DNA from: Nelumbo lutea
Lineage: Eukaryota > Streptophyta > Magnoliopsida > Proteales > Nelumbonaceae
Length of the DNA: 64,000 nt
NCBI GenBank assembly: GCA_022828595.1
Contig: JAKGHH010000005.1
Location: 63,607,655-63,671,654, forward strand
Direction of reading: 5' to 3'
In this document: positions 48,267-58,448 of the stretch, in pieces
Layout of the letters: every line of letters starts with the position of its first letter
Position numbering within the stretch: the first letter of the stretch is position 1
The notes under the pieces: model-generated
Told to the model about the DNA's origin: nothing
The model's database searches: none
The model's input: the letters and a program-made list of their open reading frames with translations, nothing else
Position numbers and translations under genes: made by a program

Positions 48267-48590
48267 ACCGCCAAGAGAAGGAGAAGCAGACGAAATCTCT
48301 ACAAGAGCCCAAGGGCTAGGATGCCGAGCTAACAAGAGGAACCTCGACATAGGCAAGCAAAGAAGAGTCGGGCATATTAGCAGTTTGGCAAAATATCTGT
48401 CAAAAGGCTAATGTGAAGCAGAGACTAAGTATTAAAACACCGAAACAGGTCGTGCGAGTGCAATAACCTGGGCAAGAAATAGGTCGGGCATATTATCAGT
48501 TTGGCAAATTATCAGTCCGGAAAAAAGAACACTTAACCATAAAGATTGTCTATTTCATCGCAATAAAAGGAAGAGTACAAAAAAAAAAAA

Positions 48591-50569
48591 TTACAAGCCC
48601 GAAGGTACTTCTTCCCCATCAGAAGGCACTTTAGCGACACCCGAAGGCCCTGCCTCGCCCTCAGAATCCGGCTCGCCATCGGCAGCATTGGCCATTTCCT
48701 GAGTTATACGCAAAGTGGATATGGCACTAACGTCGAGGTCGGGATACGCGTTCCGGATCATCCACCTGCTAAGTTTGAATCCCCTTCTGTAAGAATGCAC
48801 CATCAGGTTGTCAAAACGCGGTGAGGCAATGTAGTCTTCAACGACCTTCTTTTTGGCATCTTCAATACCTTGAGAAAAAATCTGCGTTTTCTCCCTGATG
48901 TCCTCCTGAAGATATTCGACCTGATGCTGGAGGTCCAACCTCTGGTCTGCGATATGCTTCACGACTACCCCCATGGCCTCGGCATCCCGCTGAGACATCG
49001 CCTGCCTGGCCATAGCAACGCGAGCAGCCTCTTCGACAGCATGTGTGGCCGCCTCAGCAGCTCGGGTATTCACCTTGGCGACACGAAAAGCCTCTTCGGC
49101 AGCATGAGCGGCCATCTCAGCAGCTCGCGCCTGTCGCAAGCTCCTCTCCACCTGGTCCGCTAAGGCGTGAATAGAAGAGTTCACCTACCAAAAGAAACAA
49201 ATGAGTGACAACAGCAAGAAGGATAAAAAATGAAGAAGGCAGACGAAATCTGATTTACCACTATAGCATGAGTTATGACACGACAGGCGACTTGATTCAA
49301 GGGAAGATTGGTCCATGCCGCGATCTCCTCAAGGAAAGTAGCCTCCCTACTCTTCTGAAGAGCGTAGTTCGGCGACAACACACTCCTGAACTCCCCTTGA
49401 GCTCCTGAACCTGAGGGCCCAACCCGCGTATGAGCAGACCCAGAGTAAGCAGGGGCACTAGAGTAGGTGGGAGAACTCATGTGAGTGGTCTCAGCGTAAG
49501 GCGCCTCGACCGCTTCATGCACCGGAGAAGCCACCTCGGGCTCCCTGGGCAGATCCTCCGGCGTGTGGCCTGGAACTTGAGGCTCCTCATCCTGGGGCAG
49601 CTCGGTACGAGTTCGCTTGGCAATCCGCTTCCTCCTCTTCATGCCTTGGAACAGGCACCCCCCATGAGTCCTCTCTGCATCCATCACACCTGCAGAAAAG
49701 AGTTCGGCATCAGAAAAAAATGAAAGAACAAAATAAACAAAACCTGAGCTAAGAAACCTACCCGAACTCAGGCCGGCCGCAATAAGCTTGGCCTCCGTTA
49801 AGTGCTGATGGCACTTTAAACCTTGCTGTGCCCATTGCCGGAGGCCCTTCACCGTCTCTTTATCGAGAGTGACACCAGAATCTGGAGCGGCCTCCCCCCA
49901 CCCGGTCAAAAAAGGCCACCCTTGTGCACTTTGCACCCCGAAGTAATCCTGCTTCCACGCTGGGACCTTGTTAGGAAGTTCGTGCAGAAGCTTGAAACCC
50001 AGGCAAGGACACAGGTAATATGCCCATCTTCCCCTGGGAAGAGAACCTGGTTGTTTTTTGAGCATTAAAATAAAGGAGAATATCTCCAAGTCTAAAGGGA
50101 AGTTCTGTTCGCAAAAAAGGGAGACTGTCCCCACCAGGTTCCGAATAGAGTTCGGATGAAGCTGGCCAACGGTAGCACCAAAGTGGTTTATTACCTCAAC
50201 GAGAAGGGGGTGAAAAGGTACTCGCAGCCCCATAGCGAGCTGCTCTCAGAAAATCACGATCTCATCAGGACCGTGTTCCCAAGGAAAGCTTCCCGAAGGA
50301 ATGAAATAGGTGTACCCCCCAGGTAGATTGTAAGAGATAAGTAGAGATTGGATCCCCTCGGGCGTCATGGTCGAAGGACCAAACCTGTCTAGCATCTGAC
50401 CTCGACGAGAGGTAGACGCCAAACTGCCCGAAGCGGCTCGGCCTACGGGTTCGAGGTCATCCTCAAGTTCCACCTCAGGATTACTAAGGCAGTCAGGGGA
50501 TATGGCTCGGTTCGTAGAACCTACATCAGTTCTACTTGAAGAATCGTCTAAGCTATTCAAGCTAGACAT
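48591..50569 (-). pseudogene. Antisense accessory gene of element 1: gypsy-type putative transposon-domain protein, three exons
   Basis: Minus-strand exons 49762-50569, 49259-49689 and 48591-49184. The introns are 72 and 74 nt with GT-AG ends, and the junctions keep frame (808, 431, 594 nt; 610 codons plus stop). An acidic, Ser-rich N-terminus is followed by a domain resembling the Pfam family for putative gypsy-type transposon proteins (VPFHPLLVEVINHFG, QLHPNSIRNLVG; recognised by eye). Next are a basic patch (KRRKRIAKRTRTELP) and an Ala/Glu-rich coiled coil (ERSLRQARAAEMAAHAAEEA). One TGA, at about 50246-50248 between IVIF and EQLA, breaks this copy; element 2 has CGG there. Maize Grande elements are known to carry an antisense accessory gene for a nuclear protein, so this is probably its homologue in another Tat-like family. 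Function unknown. Confidence 0.75.
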
Positions 50570-50766
50570 CGAGGAGAAAAGGTGGATTCAGAAAGATACT
50601 CACCGGAAGAAATTTTTGAAGGCTCCGGAGACTGGAACAAGCCAAAAACCTTGAAGGCGAAGTAACAAGCATAGATGCGAATTGAAATGCCTGGACACGA
50701 GCTGAAAAGTTGGATGCGAGCTCAAGAAGCAAACCGTAGAAGTGACAAATCGATTCGGGTCCCCTA

Positions 50767-50775
50767 CTATTTATA
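50767..50775 (-). promoter_or_regulatory. TATA box of the antisense gene, element 1
   Basis: TATAAATAG on the minus strand, about 200 bp upstream of the antisense ATG. The same box and surrounding sequence (GGTTACTRTAGCTATAAATAG) occur in element 2 at 55998-56006. Confidence 0.6.
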
Positions 50776-51232
50776 GCTACAGTAACCAAGAACCAACAGT
50801 GCAGATCAAAGCCAATCCGACGGCCCGCATTTGCGCTGACCGCACGTCCCCTGAGATCGAGATGTGATTGGCGCACATCTCTCCAAAATGAACGAAACGT
50901 CAGCGCACGTCTTTCTGAAACCGACGATGCACGTATATCTATAACTAACAACTGCCAGTGCACGTCTCCTTAGAACGGCAGTGGCGCACTCTTTTCAAAA
51001 TTAAAAGATCCGCTGTCACATCCCAGCGGTGCGATCTTTTGAAATTTAAAATAAACGCGCGCTGCCATGTCTGTCAACATTTATAAGCAGTAGGCACGTC
51101 TCCCACCTTTTCGGATGCTCTAGAAAACCGAAGAACCCTAGCAAAGCACCTCGCACTGTCAAGATTCGAAGAACGGGACAAATCCACCTACCACCTCGCA
51201 AACTCCCCGCGCCAGGACCAGACCCTTGGCAC

Positions 51233-51249
51233 GAGGAGTGGGGGGCAAT
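51233..51249 (+). other. Polypurine tract of element 1
   Basis: GAGGAGTGGGGGGCAAT directly precedes the 3' LTR TG. It serves as plus-strand DNA primer in LTR retrotransposons. Confidence 0.7.
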
Positions 51250-52063
51250 TGATGAAGGAAGATTTGGCCCGACCTCACAGTTTCGCAACACGTTGCAAAG
51301 GCAACAGCTCGGCACAAAAGCACACCTAAGGCGCGAGCACCAAGGGGAGAAACCAGCGGACCGAACTCCCCTACCAGCGGTCCGAACTCCCTACTAGGAG
51401 CCTGAACTCTCCCTTCGGCCCCAAGCTAGACAGTAACCCGAACTGGCTTGCATGAAGTAGTTCGGGACACACCTCGCCGAACTGGCCTGCCTTATAGTAG
51501 TTCGGGACACAACTCGCCGAACTGGCCTGCCCTATAGCAATACTGGACATACCTCTGAACTCAAGACTTCGCATCGCTCACCACTCCACCACATCGCCCT
51601 CAGGACGCCAAAACCGAATGAACCGTACCATGCCTGACACCGAGGAAGTCCGTACCCAAGGGCGGTGCACCTAATTGACTTGGGATCTGACGCTTGACGG
51701 CTGCGCTCCAAACGACCACCTGCCACCGCCTCCTGACATCGCCATTTCCAGTTACAGATATGGCTCCGACAAAGAGCAGTGGCGGTTCTGTCCCAGCAGA
51801 AAGGACGATACCCGACCTAACAGGGGCTTCCGAGTGAGTGCGCGAAGTGGTTATAAAAGGCCCCCTACCCCAAACAACAAGGTATATGAACTTTCCGCCA
51901 TCTGGTCTTTACTTTGCCTTTGAGAAAGTACTAACTTGAGCTTCGGAGTTATCTCACCGGGTTCCCCCCGGAGTTCCCTCATCTTCTCCGTTTCAGGCTC
52001 CTCGTCGCTCCAGTCAGAGGCGAAATCGTTGACAGATAAGTCCGGCCGAATTGCGCTCCATCA
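51250..52063 (+). repeat. 3' LTR of element 1
   Basis: TGATGAAGGAAG to GCTCCATCA; 814 bp against 753 bp for the 5' LTR. Much of the excess is a duplicated 40-bp unit (51456-51535) and a short repeated CCAGCGGWCCGAACTCC stretch near 51353-51390. A TATAAAAG box lies at 51852-51859. Confidence 0.88.
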
Positions 52064-52409
52064 AAAAGAGTTTTGACGAATCAAAATCCATTCATGAATT
52101 TTGATAAATAACACCTGATTAGTTACTACATTTATGATTTCAAATTATTGGGCCGAAGTTTTTCAGATATCATATTTTTTTTTATGTCATAGTTGAACCT
52201 GGGGAGGTAATACATCAGCGCGGCAATTTTAGTGAGGGTAGTCCACAAGATAACCAGCAGTGGCAATGATGATTCATGTCTGATGGCAAAATGGTGGCAG
52301 AGTTGGTTTCCGACAAGGGGGTTGTCGTCCTTTTTGTTGGAGAGACTGGTGAAGGAGAGAACAACAATGCACATGGTCTTGTGGAACTAGCAAGTTTCAA
52401 ACCTTCTTG
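52064..52409. other. Intergenic; no gene supported
   Basis: This is the right flank of element 1. Minus-strand open frames here have no recognisable domain. Confidence 0.4.
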
Positions 52410-52795
52410 TCGATTGGAGTGGATTTAGTCTAATCCGATCCCACTAATGTGAGTCCATTATAAATAGACCAGGTTTAATCCAATTTAATGAATAATTTGG
52501 ACTATTTTGAACCGATATAATTTATTCAAATTCATTTAAATTTAGATTGATTTCAACCCAAAACTGGTCTGTTAACACCTATATTTCTTATCTTATATCA
52601 ATGAACCGGATATTGGTTTAATCCAACCAAATCTAATATAAATTTATTACGAACAGACCAGGTCCAATCCAATCTAATAAATATTTTGGATTAAATTGGT
52701 CCGATCCATTATGTATTTTTAATCCGTCCAATCAGTCTAAATTGATTTTGGACTGATCGGGCTCCTATCCAAAACCGGTCCATTTATATATCACC
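52410..52795. mobile_element. Dimeric GTGTCAAT-type MITE, copy 3 (reverse orientation, ends unclear)
   Basis: Two halves (about 52430-52575 and 52610-52790) each carry ATAGACCAGGTTTAATCCAAT / CAGACCAGGTCCAATCCAAT and an AAATTGATTTTGGACTG-like string, matching the reverse complement of the 8638 and 25473 copies. Terminal repeats are not clear. Confidence 0.5.
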
Positions 52796-53480
52796 AACTA
52801 TTCCCATTTTCTTCTTTTAAAATTTCTGTCATTTTTTTTTTTTTACTTTTTATAAGTCATAGCAGAGTATATCATGTTCGATCGAAAGATTAAGAGAGGA
52901 GCGCAGAGATGTTCGAGATGTCGATACTCTACATACCGCGTGACATGGAACATAGAGTTCTCCGTGCAAAATGTTTCAGAGTCCTGTGTCTCTGCCACTT
53001 CGATCTGTCCCAGCTTGATCAAGCTGAAGATTTTTCGAGATCAATACATGGAGTTTCATGGCGGATGAAAGAGGAGAATAAAGAGATGGAAGGAGGTTTT
53101 TGTCTACTGCTATTTAAAATAATTAATAAAAGGATTTGAAAAAATTGATGTAATCAATCTAACGTCTTCAGGGGAGGTGTTTGTTAAAGTGAAAGTAAAG
53201 GGAAGACTTTTATTATTATTAAAAACTTCAGGGGAGGTTTGTGTACTTTACCCTACTTTTTTTTTTTGGTTTTTAGGAGTGGATCCAACGGTCAGATCCT
53301 TGAAGCCTTTTGAATAACTGAAAAAAGCATCCCGCCAAAATTTGATGCCGATGATCATATCGTACATCCATGTGAGATTCGTAACAATCAAGCTAATGTA
53401 AATACAAATCACGTCTCCCTCTCACCCCCATCTCTGGACTCCATTCGCTCTGCATCTCTCCCTGCAAGAATCAAACTAAA
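52796..53480. other. Upstream region of the gene F exon
   Basis: The first half has short open frames of no known type. A GGGGAGGTTT..TTTACCCTA dispersed repeat lies at about 53170-53255. The last 80 bp are CT-rich (TCTCCCTCTCACCCCC; CATCTCTCCCTGC), as in plant core promoters and leaders. No TATA box could be fixed. Confidence 0.4.
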
Positions 53481-53552
53481 ATGGGTGGAAAACTAGCAAG
53501 AAAACCTTGTTTTTTCAAGATATTGATTGGCGAAGATTTCACTGAAAGGCTC
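53481..53552 (+). CDS. B3 gene F, exon 1 only (gene cut by a retrotransposon)
   Basis: The 24 codons MGGKLARKPCFFKILIGE-DFTERL end at a GTAAGT donor at 53553. They match exon 1 of the other B3 genes in length, motif (PCFFKIL) and phase 0. Exon 2 should follow within a few hundred bp, but an LTR starts at 53639 and the rest of the window is retrotransposon. Either the remaining exons lie beyond 64000, leaving a giant intron 1, or they are lost. The exon itself shows no damage. Confidence 0.7.
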
Positions 53553-53568
53553 GTAAGTTCGTTCTTTT

Positions 53569-53571
<3 letters not shown>

Positions 53572-53602
<31 letters not shown>
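53572..53602. repeat. (TA)n microsatellite
   Basis: About 15 TA dinucleotides in gene F intron 1, 37 bp left of the LTR start. Confidence 0.95.
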
Positions 53603-53606
<4 letters not shown>

Positions 53607-53638
53607 GTTCCCCAGATCATCTTGTAATGCATGCTTCT

Positions 53639-54729
53639 TGATGAAGGAAGATTTGGCCCGACCTCTCTATTACGTGACACGTGGCAGAAACAACAGCTCG
53701 ACAAAAGGGGACAAGTCTAGGCGGGAACAAGGGGACACGAGCGGACTGAACTCCCTACCGGGGGCTCAAACTGACCCACCTTGTAACAGCTCGGGATACA
53801 CTTCGCCGAACTGACCTTGTAACAACTCGGGTTATACTTGCCAAACTTTGTAACAACTCGGGTTATACTTCGCCGAACTGACCCACCTTGTAACAGCTCG
53901 GGATACACTTCGCCGAACTGACCCACCTTGTAACAGCTCGGGTTATACTTGTCAAACTAACCTTGTAACAGCTCGGGATAAACTTCGCCGAACTGACCCA
54001 CCTTGTAACAGCTCGGGATACACTTCGCCGAACTGACTCACCTTGTAACAGCTCGGGATACACTTCGCCGAACTGGCCCTTGTAACAGCTCGGGATACAC
54101 TTCGCCGAACTGACCCACCTTGTAACAGCTCGGGATACACTTCGCCGAACTGACCCACCTTGTAACAGCTCGGGATACACTTCGCCGAACTAACTGCCCT
54201 ATAGATACCTCCGAGCTCAAGACCGCCTCGCTCAGCACTTCGCATCACTTGGCACCAAAACCAAATAAGTCGTACCACGCCTGACACTAAGGAAGTTCGT
54301 GCCCAAGGGCGCCGCGCCTGACTGACTTGGGATCTGACGTTTGGCGGTAGCACCCTAAACGGCCACCTGCCACCGCCACTAACACCGCCATCTCTAGTTA
54401 GATGACAGTTAGGTAGTGACGGTTCTATCTCAGCAGAAAGGACGACGACCGAATTGACAAGCACAAGGGTAATCATACTTGACCTAACAAGGGCCCCGGG
54501 ACGAGTGCACGAAGTGACTATAAGAGCCCCCTGCCCCCCGACAACAGAGGTATGCAAACTTTGCGCTATCTGGTATTACCTTGCTTTTAAAGGATTCTAA
54601 CTTGAGCTTCGGAGCCCCTACACCGGGTTCCCCCCGGAGCTTCCCCATCTCCTCCGTTTTAGGTTCACTGCTACCCCGTTCGGAAGCAAGGCAGCGGACT
54701 GCTAAGACCGGCCGGATCGCGCTCCATCA
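53639..54729 (+). repeat. LTR of element 2
   Basis: TGATGAAGGAAG to GCTCCATCA, 1091 bp, longer than the element 1 LTRs because of a 40-bp minisatellite. A TATAAGAG box lies at 54519-54526. The primer site TGGCGCCGTCTGTGGG follows at 54732. Confidence 0.88.
53779..54192 (+). repeat. LTR minisatellite, about 11 units of 33-40 bp
   Basis: The unit is CCTTGTAACAGCTCGGGATA + CACTTCGCCGAACTGACCCA. Several units are near-identical; shorter variants (GGTTATACTTGYCAAACT) lie near 53815-53850 and 53927-53962. The element 1 LTRs hold one and two related units. The long minus-strand open frames here are translations of this repeat, not genes. Confidence 0.95.
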
Positions 54730-54816
54730 ATTGGCGCCGTCTGTGGGAAACGCTTCAAAAAGCCTCCCTCCAAACTTCGATAACCCCTTTTCTTCAAAAA
54801 AAAATACCCAACACTC

Positions 54817-55831
54817 ATGGCCTCCTCCAGCAACACCGGACGTGGCACAGAGACAAATGCCACCGGGGAGCAACTTCAAGTCCCCGTAGTGTGCGTTGGA
54901 CAGCTCACCATCCTCCTTTCGGCGGATGGGATCCCCAGCTTGAACGCGCCACAAGTAGTGGCACCCGTAAACCCTCCTACCACAAGCATCCCCTTTCCTC
55001 TCCCCATTGAGGCAACCTTCACTGAACCAATTGCCGTCCCCCTGGTAGCTAGCCAAAACCGGTTGGAGGACCTGATGCAGTGCATGCGGGCAATGCAAGC
55101 CCAAATGCAACAGTTCCAGCAACACCAGCTTCACCAGCACCAAGTGCTGCACAACATCTCCCAGTATCACTATCAACAGTAGTTCCCCCAACTGCCAATG
55201 AACCAACCACTACTTCCGCCTTGCCACCCCGCTCCGAGCCCGAGCTCCCGCTCACCGACAACCGATTCAATGCCCTGGCGGCAGATTACCAGCATTCCGG
55301 GCCCATCGAGCTCGGTAACACGGAGGCCAGGAGCGCCAGTACAAGGCTCGCTCAACGGCGAAGGCGCCGACGAAGTCGCCGAACCACCACCCGTGCCTTG
55401 TCGGAATTCAGAGGCAAAGACATGAGCTCGGACGAGGTAGGGGCTGCCCCGGCTCTCTCCGTTCCTTCCCCCCTCGCATCGGAACTCCTAGCGGTCCCCT
55501 TACCTAGAGACTTCAAGCTCCCACCTCTGGACAAGTACGACGGGTCCTTCGACCCCAACGACCACGTTGACGCCTTTCAGTCGCAAATGCACCTCGCCAG
55601 GGCCAGCGAATCGTGCATGTGCATGGCCTTTACCACCACCCTCAGGGGGGTAGCTCGCACTTGGTACAGGAACCTGGCCCCCGGGTCGATAAAGTGTTGG
55701 GCCCAGTTCGTGCAAGTCTTCACCACACACTTCGTCACCAGCCAACGGTGCCCCAAAATAGAGGAAAGCATCTTCGGAGTAGTCCAAAGAGAAGGAGAAT
55801 CTATTCGGGGCTACATCAAGCGATTCAACGA
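54817..55831 (+). pseudogene. Truncated gag (plus arm) of element 2
   Basis: It starts MASSSNTGRGTETNATGEQ (54817), with a TAG at 55180-55182. It is then missing a Pro/Ser-rich stretch present in the minus-strand gag. The core is present (FKLPPLDKYDGSFDPNDHVDAF, TWYRNLAPGSIKCWAQF, FVTSQRCPK, EGESIRGYIKRFN). After RFN the sequence leaves gag at about 55831 and enters inverted 3'-region sequence. Confidence 0.8.
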
Positions 55832-55997
55832 CGTGTGTCGAAGCGACGTCGATTTCAAAAAAACGTGCGCTGACGTTTCACTTTTTTCGGAAAGACGTGC
55901 GCCAATCACGTCTCGACCTTAAGGGTTGTGCGGTCGGTAAGAATGTGGGCCGTCGGATCGTCTTCGGTCTGCACGGTCGATTCTTGGTTACTATAGC

Positions 55998-56006
55998 TAT
56001 AAATAG
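55998..56006 (+). promoter_or_regulatory. TATA box of the antisense gene, element 2
   Basis: TATAAATAG lies 181 bp upstream of the ATG at 56187, conserved with element 1 (50767-50775, minus). Confidence 0.6.
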
Positions 56007-56186
56007 TGGGGGACCCCGGTTGGCTTGTCACTTCTGCGGTTTGTCTACTGAGTTCGCGTCCAACCTTTCAGCTCGCGTCCAAGTCTTTTCCAGTTCGCGT
56101 CAAAGCTGGTTATACAGTCTTCACGGTTCTTTGGCTTGTTCTTCAAACTTTCCGGTGAGTACTTTCCTGAATCCATCTTTTCCCCA

Positions 56187-58164
56187 ATGTCTAGCTTTGT
56201 TAGCTCAGACGATTCTTCGAGTTGGGCCGACGTAGGTTCTACCAACCGAGTCGTGTCCCCAGACTGCCTCAGTGATCCTGAGGTGGAGCTTGAGGACTAT
56301 GAACCAGTAGGCCGAGTTGCTTCGGGCAGTTTGGCGTCTACCTCCCGCCGAGGACGGATGCTAGACAGGTTTGGTCCGTCGACCATGACGCCTGAGGGGC
56401 TTCAATCCATACTTCTGTCTTACAATCTTCCTGGGGGTACACATATTTTATTCCTTCGGGTAGCTTTCCTTGGGAACACGGTCTAGACGAGATCGTGATT
56501 TTTCGGGAGCAGCTCGCTGCAGCAGGGTTGCGACTTCCTTTCCATCCCCTTCTCGTCGAAGTCATAAACCACTTCGGTGTCACCATTGGCTAGCTTCATC
56601 CGAACTCTATTCGGAACCTGGTGGGGACAGTTTCCCTTTTTTGCGAGCAGAACTTCCCCTTGGACTTAGAGATATTCTCCTCTATCTTGATGCTCGAGAG
56701 ACAGGCGGGTTCTCTTCCTGGGGGGAGACGGGCGTATTACCTTACCCCTCGCCAGGGTTTTAAGCTTTTGCACGATCTTCCTAACAAGGTCCCGGCGTGG
56801 AAGCGGGACTACTTCGGCGTGCGAAGTGCACAAGGATGGCCTTTTCAGATCGGGTGGGGTGAGGCCGCTCCCGATTTAGGCGTGACTCTCGATAAGGAAA
56901 CTGTTATGGGCCTCCGGCAATGGGCGCGGCAAGGCTTAAAGTGCCACCACTACTTAACGGAGGCCAAGCTTATTGCAGCTGGCCTGAGTTCGGGTAGGTT
57001 TCTAGCTATGCGGTTCTTGCTTGCTCTGTTCTTTTCATTTTTTCTAATGTCGAATTCGTTTCTACGGGTGTCATGGACGCGGAGAGAACTCTTGGGGGCG
57101 TTTGTTCCAAGGTATGAAGAGGAGGAAGCGGGTCGCCAAGCGAACTCGTACCGAGCTGCCCCTGGATGAGGAGCCCCAAGTTCCAGACCATACGCCGGAG
57201 GATCTGCCCAGGGAGCCCGAAGTGACTCCACCGGTGCACGAAACTGCCGGGGCGCCTTACGCTGAGACCACTCATACGAGCGCTCCCGCATACTCAAGTG
57301 CTCCTACTCACTCTGGGTCTGCTCATACGCGGGCTGGGCTCTCGGGCTCAGGAGCTCAAGGGGAGTTTAGGAGCGTGTTGTCGCCGAACTACGTTCTTCA
57401 GAAGAGTAGGGACGCTGCTTTCCCTGAGGAGGTCGCGGCGTGGACCGATCTTCCCTTGAATCAGGTTGCTTCCCGCGCCGTAACACATGCCATGTTGGTA
57501 AGTTAGATTCTGTTTTCCTTTTTTATTCTGTTGCTTCTGCTGTTATTTGCTCACTTGTTTCTTTTGGTAGGAGAATTCTTCAATTCATGCCTTGGCGGCC
57601 CAAGTGGAGAGGAGCTTGCGACAGGTGCGAGCTGCTGAGGCTGCCGCTCATGCTGCTGAAGAAGCTTTCCGTGCTGCAGAGGCAAATACCCGGGCTACTG
57701 AGGTGGCTGCTTACGTTGCTGAAGAGGCTGCTCGCATCGCGATGGCCAGGCAGGCGAGGTCTCAGCGTGACGCCGAGGCCATGGGGGTAGTTGTCAAGCA
57801 GATGGCGGACTTGAAGTTGGATTTGCAGCATCAAGTCGAATATCTTCAGGAGGACATCAGGGAGAGAACACAGATTTTTTCCCAAGGCATTGAAGACGGC
57901 AAGAAGAAGGCAGTTGAAGACTACATTGCCTCTCCGTGTTTTGACGATCTGATGGTGGACTCTTACAGGAGGGGGTTCAAGTTGAGCCGGTGGATGATCC
58001 GGAATACGTACCCCGACCTCGATGTAAGTGCCATAACCACTTCGCGTATAACTCAGGAGATGGCCAATGCTGCCGATGGCGAGCTGGACTGTGAAGGAGA
58101 GGCAGGGCCTTCGGGTGTTGTTGAAGTGCCTTCCGATGGTGAAGAAGTGGCTCCCGGCATGTAA
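56187..58164 (+). pseudogene. Antisense accessory gene of element 2 (plus strand here), three exons
   Basis: Exons by comparison with element 1: 56187-56993, about 57069-57497, and 57571-58164. It has the same domain order: acidic N-terminus, gypsy-type putative transposon domain (LRLPFHPLLVEVINHFG, LHPNSIRNLVG), basic patch (KRRKRVAKRTRTELP), Ala/Glu coiled coil (ERSLRQVRAAEAAAHAAEEA). Damage differs from element 1: one G is missing in the run near 56436, giving a frameshift; a TAG lies near 56591-56593; and the intron 1 acceptor reads CGG instead of CAG near 57068. Intron 2 (57498-57570) keeps a good pyrimidine tract and TAG. It lies antisense to pol of the minus-strand element. Function unknown. 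Confidence 0.72.
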
Positions 58165-58448
58165 ATTTTTTTTTTTTTTTGCCAATGTACTGTTTCTTGC
58201 AATTGAGTGTCTTTTTCCCCTTGCTCATCTTCCCCGAACAGTTTCTTTGTCTGCCACTGTCCGGGTTATTAAATTTCCAGGTCTTTTATGCCGCGAACTG
58301 ATTTTTTGCCGAGCTGATAATATGCTCTTCTTTGTTTGTCTACGCCGAAGTTCCTCTTGGCTTGCCTCGTGGCACATAGGGCCTGATTTCTTCCACTTCG
58401 CTTGGTGGTTAATAGGTAGTATCGCCTTAAGTTCACGATGTTCCACGC

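Larger units (their letters stand above)
42310..52063 (+). mobile_element. Ty3/gypsy Tat-like LTR retrotransposon, decayed (element 1)
   Basis: The element is 9.75 kb with both LTRs (42310-43062 and 51250-52063), a primer binding site at 43065-43080, gag and pol on the plus strand, a long 3' region with an antisense gene (48591-50569), and a polypurine tract at 51233-51249. The layout (gag-pro-RT-RNase H-extra RNase H-integrase followed by a long 3' region) is that of the Tat lineage. The flanks GGAAG and AAAAG match at only 3 of 5, so the target duplication is not convincing. Stops, frameshifts and internal deletions in gag, RT, RNase H and integrase show it cannot encode a working polyprotein. 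It sits between gene E and the gene F exon. Confidence 0.9.

Noticed and set aside
50562..50963. 133-codon minus-strand frame upstream of the antisense gene
   Set aside because: It spans the antisense TATA box and leader, and the matching region of element 2 does not keep the frame; it is more likely promoter and leader.
53717..54557. Long minus-strand open frames full of repeated CIPSCYKV / RAVTR peptides
   Set aside because: They are translations of the 40-bp LTR minisatellite in several frames, so the regularity comes from the repeat and not from a protein.
57580..58185. 201-codon minus-strand frame
   Set aside because: It is the complement of the conserved coiled-coil exon of the accessory gene, which has splice sites and conservation between elements.
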